Source of the DNA: Phytophthora hibernalis
Taxonomy: Eukaryota; Oomycota; Peronosporomycetes; Peronosporales; Peronosporaceae
Assembly: GCA_012656075.1 (NCBI GenBank)
Contig: JAAKBF010000068.1
Span: forward strand, 434,001 to 498,000
DNA: 64,000 nt
Direction of reading: 5' to 3'
In this document: positions 60,017-64,000 of the stretch, piece by piece
Position numbering within the stretch: position 1 is the first letter of the stretch
How the letters are laid out: the number at the start of each line of letters is the position of its first letter
Program-made: the position numbers and the translations under genes
The notes under the pieces: generated by a model
Database searches by the model: none
Told to the model about the DNA's origin: nothing
What the model saw: the letters and a program-made list of their open reading frames with translations, nothing else

Positions 60017-60653
60017 ACCATACGCAAACCACAACCCTCATGCACACAAAAACGCCGCCACGCAACAACCACCAACACTTCAGCCGCGGCAAGCGTACGT
60101 CCACAACCACCACACTCGATTGCGCCCTCATAGTCCAGCTGCCTCCGCCACTCATCCTATCGCGGTCACACAAGCTATGGCCACCCCAACCCCATTCATA
60201 TTCGACACTGTGGTTGAGCCCCATGCTGCGTCAGCAACATCATGGGTGCCACGTCCCTCACCACCCGGCCACGCACGCCAAGCTGTAAACCCACAGCCTT
60301 GTTTATCGGCCATTTTAGACCATATCCATCTCCGAGGCGTCTTGGGCCATTGCCGCATTCGATGCATCCCTACGGTCTGGCCACTGCCATATCCACTGAT
60401 TTCGACAGACCCTTGCAGCTACTACAGGTGCCCTGTCAGGTGAAGTGGCCATCCCGCGGGTCCACAGCGACAACGCCATATTTGACAAAGGTTGGTGCTT
60501 TGGAGCTGACTGGACGAGCAGGGACTCGAACCCGCGCCAAGAGAGTGGCGGGGGTAAGAGTGCGGCCGGCTGACTCGAGAGTTGAGGCTGAGGCTGCGTT
60601 AGGGCGTAGCAGACAAAAGGCACAGCAGCGAGGCGCGCAAAGAAAGAAGAAGT

Positions 60654-60733
60654 TGGCCAATGTGGGATTCGAACCCACGCCCTTTCGGACCAGTGCCTTA
60701 AACTGGCGCCTTAGACCGCTCGGCCAATTGACC
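60654..60733 (-). tRNA. tRNA-Leu(AAG)
   Basis: Intact. T4, six-T leader, T marker plus a unique cagcagcatc substitution to its right. Confidence 0.93.
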
Positions 60734-61372
60734 ACCATACGCAAACCACAACCCTCATGCACACAAAAAACGCCGCCACGCAACAACCACCAACACTTCA
60801 GCCGCGGCAAGCGTACGTCCACAACCACCACACTCGATTGCGCCCCTCATAGTCCAGCTGCCTCCGCCACTCATCCTATCGCGGTCACACAAGCTATGGC
60901 CACCCCAACCCCATTCATATTCGACACTGTGGTTGAGCCCCATGCTGCGTCAGCAGCATCATGGGTGTCACGTCCCTCACCACCCGGCCACGCACGCCAA
61001 GCTGTAAACCCACAGCCTTGTTTATCGGCCATTTTAGACCATATCCATCTCCGAGGCGTCTTGGGCCATTGCCGCATTCGATGCATCCCTACGGTCTGGC
61101 CACTGCCATATCCACTGATTTCGACAGACCCTTGCAGCTACTACAGGTGCCCTGTCAGGTGAAGTGGCCATCCCGCGGGATCTACAGCGACAACGCCATA
61201 TTTGACAAAGGTTGGTGCTTTGGAGCTGACTGGACGAGCAGGGACTCGAACCCGCGCCAAGAGAGTGGCGGGGGTAAGAGTGCGGCCGGCTGACTCGAGA
61301 GTTGAGGCTGAGGCTGCGTTAGGGCGTAGCAGACAAAGGCACAGCAGCGAGGCGCGCAAAGAAAGAAGAAGT

Positions 61373-61451
61373 TGGCCAATGTGGGTTCGAACCCACGCCC
61401 TTTCGGACCAGTGCCTTAAACTGGCGCCTTAGACCGCTCGGCCAATTGACC
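61373..61451 (-). pseudogene. tRNA-Leu(AAG) with a six-base T loop
   Basis: 79 nt: gtgggttcgaaccc lacks one A, so the T loop becomes TTCGAA and the B box is altered. T3, six-T leader, T marker. Confidence 0.75.
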
Positions 61452-62090
61452 ACCATACGCAAACCACAACCCTCATGCACACAAAAAACGCCGCCACGCA
61501 ACAACCACCAACACTTCAGCCGCGGCAAGCGTACGTCCACAACCACCACACTCGATTGCGCCCCTCATAGTCCAGCTGCCTCCGCCACTCATCCTATCGC
61601 GGTCACACAAGCTATGGCCACCCCAACCCCATTCATATTCGACACTGTGGTTGAGCCCCATGCTGCGTCAGCAACATCATGGGTGTCACGTCCTCACCAC
61701 CCGGCCACGCACGCCAAGCTGTAAACCCACAGCCTTGTTTATCGGCCATTTTAGACCATATCCATCTCCGAGGCGTCTTGGGCCATTGCCGCATTCGATG
61801 CATCCCTACGGTCTGGCCACTGCCATATCCACTGATTTCGACAGACCCTTGCAGCTACTACAGGTGCCCTGTCAGGTGAAGTGGCCATCCCGCGGGGTCC
61901 ACAGCGACAACGCCATATTTGACAAAGGTTGGTGCTTTGGAGCTGACTGGACGAGCAGGGACTCGAACCCGCGCCAAGAGAGTGGCGGGGGTAAGAGTGC
62001 GGCCGGCTGACTCGAGAGTTGAGGCTGAGGCTGCGTTAGGGCGTAGCAGACAAAAGGCACAGCAGCGAGGCGCGCAAAGAAAGAAGAAGT

Positions 62091-62170
62091 TGGCCAATGT
62101 GGGATTCGAACCCACGCCCTTTCGGACCAGTGCCTTAAACTGGCGCCTTAGACCGCTCGGCCAATTGACC
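62091..62170 (-). tRNA. tRNA-Leu(AAG)
   Basis: Intact. T4, six-T leader, T marker. Confidence 0.93.
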
Positions 62171-62804
62171 ACCATACGCAAACCACAACCCTCATGCACA
62201 CAAAAAACGCCGCCACGCAACAACCACCAACACTTCAGCCGCGGCAAGCGTACGTCCACAACCACCACACTCGATTGCGCCCCTCATAGTCCAGCTGCCT
62301 CCGCCACTCATCCTATCGCGGTCACACAAGCTATGGCCACCCCAACCCCATTCATATTCGACACTGTGGTTGAGCCCCATGCTGCGTCAGCAACATCATG
62401 GGTGTCACGTCCCTCACCACCCGGCCACGCACGCCAAGCTGTAAACCCACAGCCTTGTTTATCGGCCATTTTAGACCATATCCATCTCCGAGGCGTCTTG
62501 GGCCATTGCCGCATTCGATGCATCCCTACGGTCTGGCCGCTGCCATATCCACTGATTTCGACAGACCCTTGCAGCTACTACAGGTGCCCTGTCAGGTGAA
62601 GTGGCCATCCCGCAGGGTCCACAGCGACAACGCCATATTTGACAAAGGTTGGTGCTTTGGAGCTGACTGGACGAGCAGGGACTCGAACCCGCGCCAAGAG
62701 AGTGGCGGGGTAAGAGGTGCGGCCGGCTGACTCGAGTTGAGGCTGAGGCTGCGTTAGGGCGTAGCAGACAAAGGCACAGCAGCGAGGCGCGCAAAGAAAG
62801 AAGT

Positions 62805-62884
62805 TGGCCAATGTGGGATTCGAACCCACGCCCTTTCGGACCAGTGCCTTAAACTGGCGCCTTAGACCGCTCGGCCAATTGACC
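62805..62884 (-). tRNA. tRNA-Leu(AAG), last copy of the array
   Basis: Intact. T3, six-T leader, T marker. The flanking spacers of this edge unit have several private changes (gcgccctcgccag, cagcgcttg, cataatcc). Confidence 0.92.
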
Positions 62885-63403
62885 ACCATACGCAAACCAC
62901 AACCCTCATGCACACAAAAAACGCCGCCACGCAACAACCACCAACACTTCAGCCGCGGCAAGCGTACGTCCACAACCACCACACTCGATTGCGCCCTCGC
63001 CAGTCCAGCTGCCTCCGCCACTCATCTATCGCGGTCACACAAGCTATGGCCACCCCAACCCCATTCATATTCGACACTGTGGTTGAGCCCCATGCTGCGT
63101 CAGCAACATCATGGGTGTCACGTCCCTCACCACCCGGCCACGCACGCCAAGCTGTAAACCCACAGCGCTTGTTTATCGGCCATTTTAGACCATATCCATC
63201 TCCGAGGCGTCTTGGGCCATTGCCGCATTCGATGCATCCCTACGGTCTGGCCACTGCCATAATCCACTGATTTCGACAGACCCTTGCAGCTACTACAGGT
63301 GCCCTGTCAGGTGTTGAGGTGGACGCTCTCCACACCGACCATTCATCGGACCTGCACAGTCGTTTTAGTGCTGCACCTTCACATCAAAACCGTTTTGCTC
63401 CCC

Positions 63404-64000
63404 ATGAGCATCGAGAGCGACAGTGAACCGCGTAGTGTGCACGCAGCAACTGCAGCGTCCTCCACTGCTCGCAACAAGTGCGAGGCCAAGCGGGTGGAGG
63501 TGCAGCGACTACGGGAGCGTCTGGACAAGGTCCGAGCCGGTGAACGATGAAGACGCGCTGCTACTGGCTGGGCAGCTACTGGGGACCACCGACCCGTTAT
63601 CCTGTCTCTGCTGCTGCAAGTTCAAGCGACTCGGACACTGCTACGTGAGTGGACTGCAGTGGTGAAGGAGTTTGAGTGGTGCAAGTCTAACGTGACGCTT
63701 TAATATCTTACAGATTCTGCATGAACGCAGTGTCGTGGCTGCTGATGGCAGCGTCAAGACGAAGCTGGTGATTGTCGGTCCACACTGGATCGGGGTATTG
63801 GTGACGCTGGGTATCATCCTGGTATCTACCGGCCTGTTCCTCTCTCAGCATGTCGGGGTCATGCCTTGGTACGATACGTTGATCACGTTCGCACTCTGCG
63901 GCCTGACGCTCTACTACTCTTCCAGACAACGTGCACAGATCCGGGTATCGTTCGTCCGCAGAAGGAGACATCACAGACTGAAGACGAGAGCGAAGTGGCC
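63404..64000 (+). CDS. DHHC-type palmitoyltransferase-like protein, 5' part
   Basis: Starts at ATG 63404 (MSIESDSEPRSVHAATAAS). A helical segment, EAKRVEVQRLRERLDK, leads to NDEDALLLAGQLLGTTDPLS and a Cys-rich CLCCCKFKRLGHCY. An intron (about 63643 to 63713, GTGAGT...TTACAG) follows, then ILHERSVVAADGSVKTKLVI. Two membrane segments come next: WIGVLVTLGIILVSTGLFL and WYDTLITFALCGLTLYY. After the second is FQTTCTDPGIVRPQKE, the DPG motif that follows TM2 in DHHC S-acyltransferases. The catalytic DHHC region would lie beyond the window. Single-base shifts are needed near 63540 and 63922, resembling the breaks in the left-hand genes. The gene begins only ~90 bp from the edge of the tRNA array. 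Confidence 0.6.

Larger units (their letters stand above)
31229..63312 (-). repeat. Tandem array of ~719-bp tRNA-Leu(AAG) units, minus orientation, ~32 kb
   Basis: Successive tRNA copies are 715-720 bp apart from 31451 to 62805, except at 35042-38385, where two shortened units intervene. Units are near-identical: most differences are homopolymer lengths (aaaa/aaa, gggg/ggg, ccc/cc, five/six A) plus a C/T site in gggtg(c/t)cacg. The tRNA bodies are essentially invariant. A unit on the minus strand holds a T5 run, tRNA, pyrimidine-rich trailer, T4/T3 run, a T-arm-like box and a ~450-bp spacer. The left edge and right edge both lie at ctgtcaggtg (31229 and 63303-63312). The last unit (62805-63312) carries the most differences, as expected at an array edge. 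Confidence 0.97.

Noticed and set aside
30266..63270. Dozens of open frames of 60-306 residues repeated in every tRNA unit on both strands
   Set aside because: They run through the tRNA genes, occur in several overlapping frames at once, and change frame wherever a unit has a homopolymer change. The conservation is that of the DNA repeat, not of a protein.
31229..63312. Array as a CRISPR locus
   Set aside because: The whole ~719-bp unit is repeated with no unique spacers, and no cas genes are present.
31229..63312. Array as a tRNA-derived SINE cluster
   Set aside because: Units are head-to-tail without poly-A or short tandem tails or target duplications, and the tRNA is intact with matching acceptor ends. 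SINEs are dispersed and diverged.
31229..63312. Array as rDNA or 5S rDNA
   Set aside because: No rRNA sequence is seen. The only RNA gene in the unit folds as a type II tRNA.

Overview
The window reads as nuclear DNA of an oomycete, most likely Phytophthora or a close relative. Supporting evidence: short GT-AG introns of about 55-85 bp; a START plus FYVE-like zinc finger protein; ankyrin repeats of the AMDGAAxNGHLxVVKWL type; genes for flagellar/basal-body type proteins (DZIP1-like, FAM194-like); and a crowded mix of Crypton, Tc1/mariner-like, piggyBac-type and Mutator-like elements. The genus is inferred from these features, not proven.

Positions 1-14602 are a gene-rich block: a broken ankyrin-repeat gene (-), a four-exon RBR ubiquitin ligase (+), a four-exon AroG-type DAHP synthase with an N-terminal hydrophobic segment (-), a START/FYVE-like protein (-) facing a frameshifted small gene (+) across 46 bp, a FAM194 + thioredoxin-like + degenerate receiver protein (-), a DZIP1-like basal-body gene with several one-base breaks (-), and a small coiled-coil gene (-). 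Several genes here are interrupted only by single-base shifts, which could mean consensus errors or pseudogenization.

Positions 14603-27066 are repeat-rich and gene-poor: an 858-bp element with ~300-bp inverted repeats and TA duplications, a dead Tc1-like transposase gene carrying a 283-bp TTAA-flanked element inside its frame, a degenerate unknown gene, and a 2.9-kb element with long inverted repeats and a 9-bp target duplication.

Positions 27067-63312 are dominated by a tRNA-Leu(AAG) repeat. A diverged plus-strand arm (27067-27991) is split from a second plus-strand arm (30283-31228) by a Crypton (27992-30282). At 31229 the orientation flips, and about 32 kb of nearly identical ~719-bp units follow to 63312. 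This minus-strand array holds 44 near-full tRNA copies (42 intact, 2 with one base missing) and 2 truncated ones. With the intact plus-strand copy at 30756 there are 43 intact tRNA-Leu(AAG) genes in the window. This array is the outstanding feature.

Positions 63313-64000 return to unique sequence, with the 5' part of a DHHC-type palmitoyltransferase-like gene that runs off the window. The protein genes form no obvious pathway. The tRNA array looks like an amplified Pol III locus kept homogeneous by recombination.
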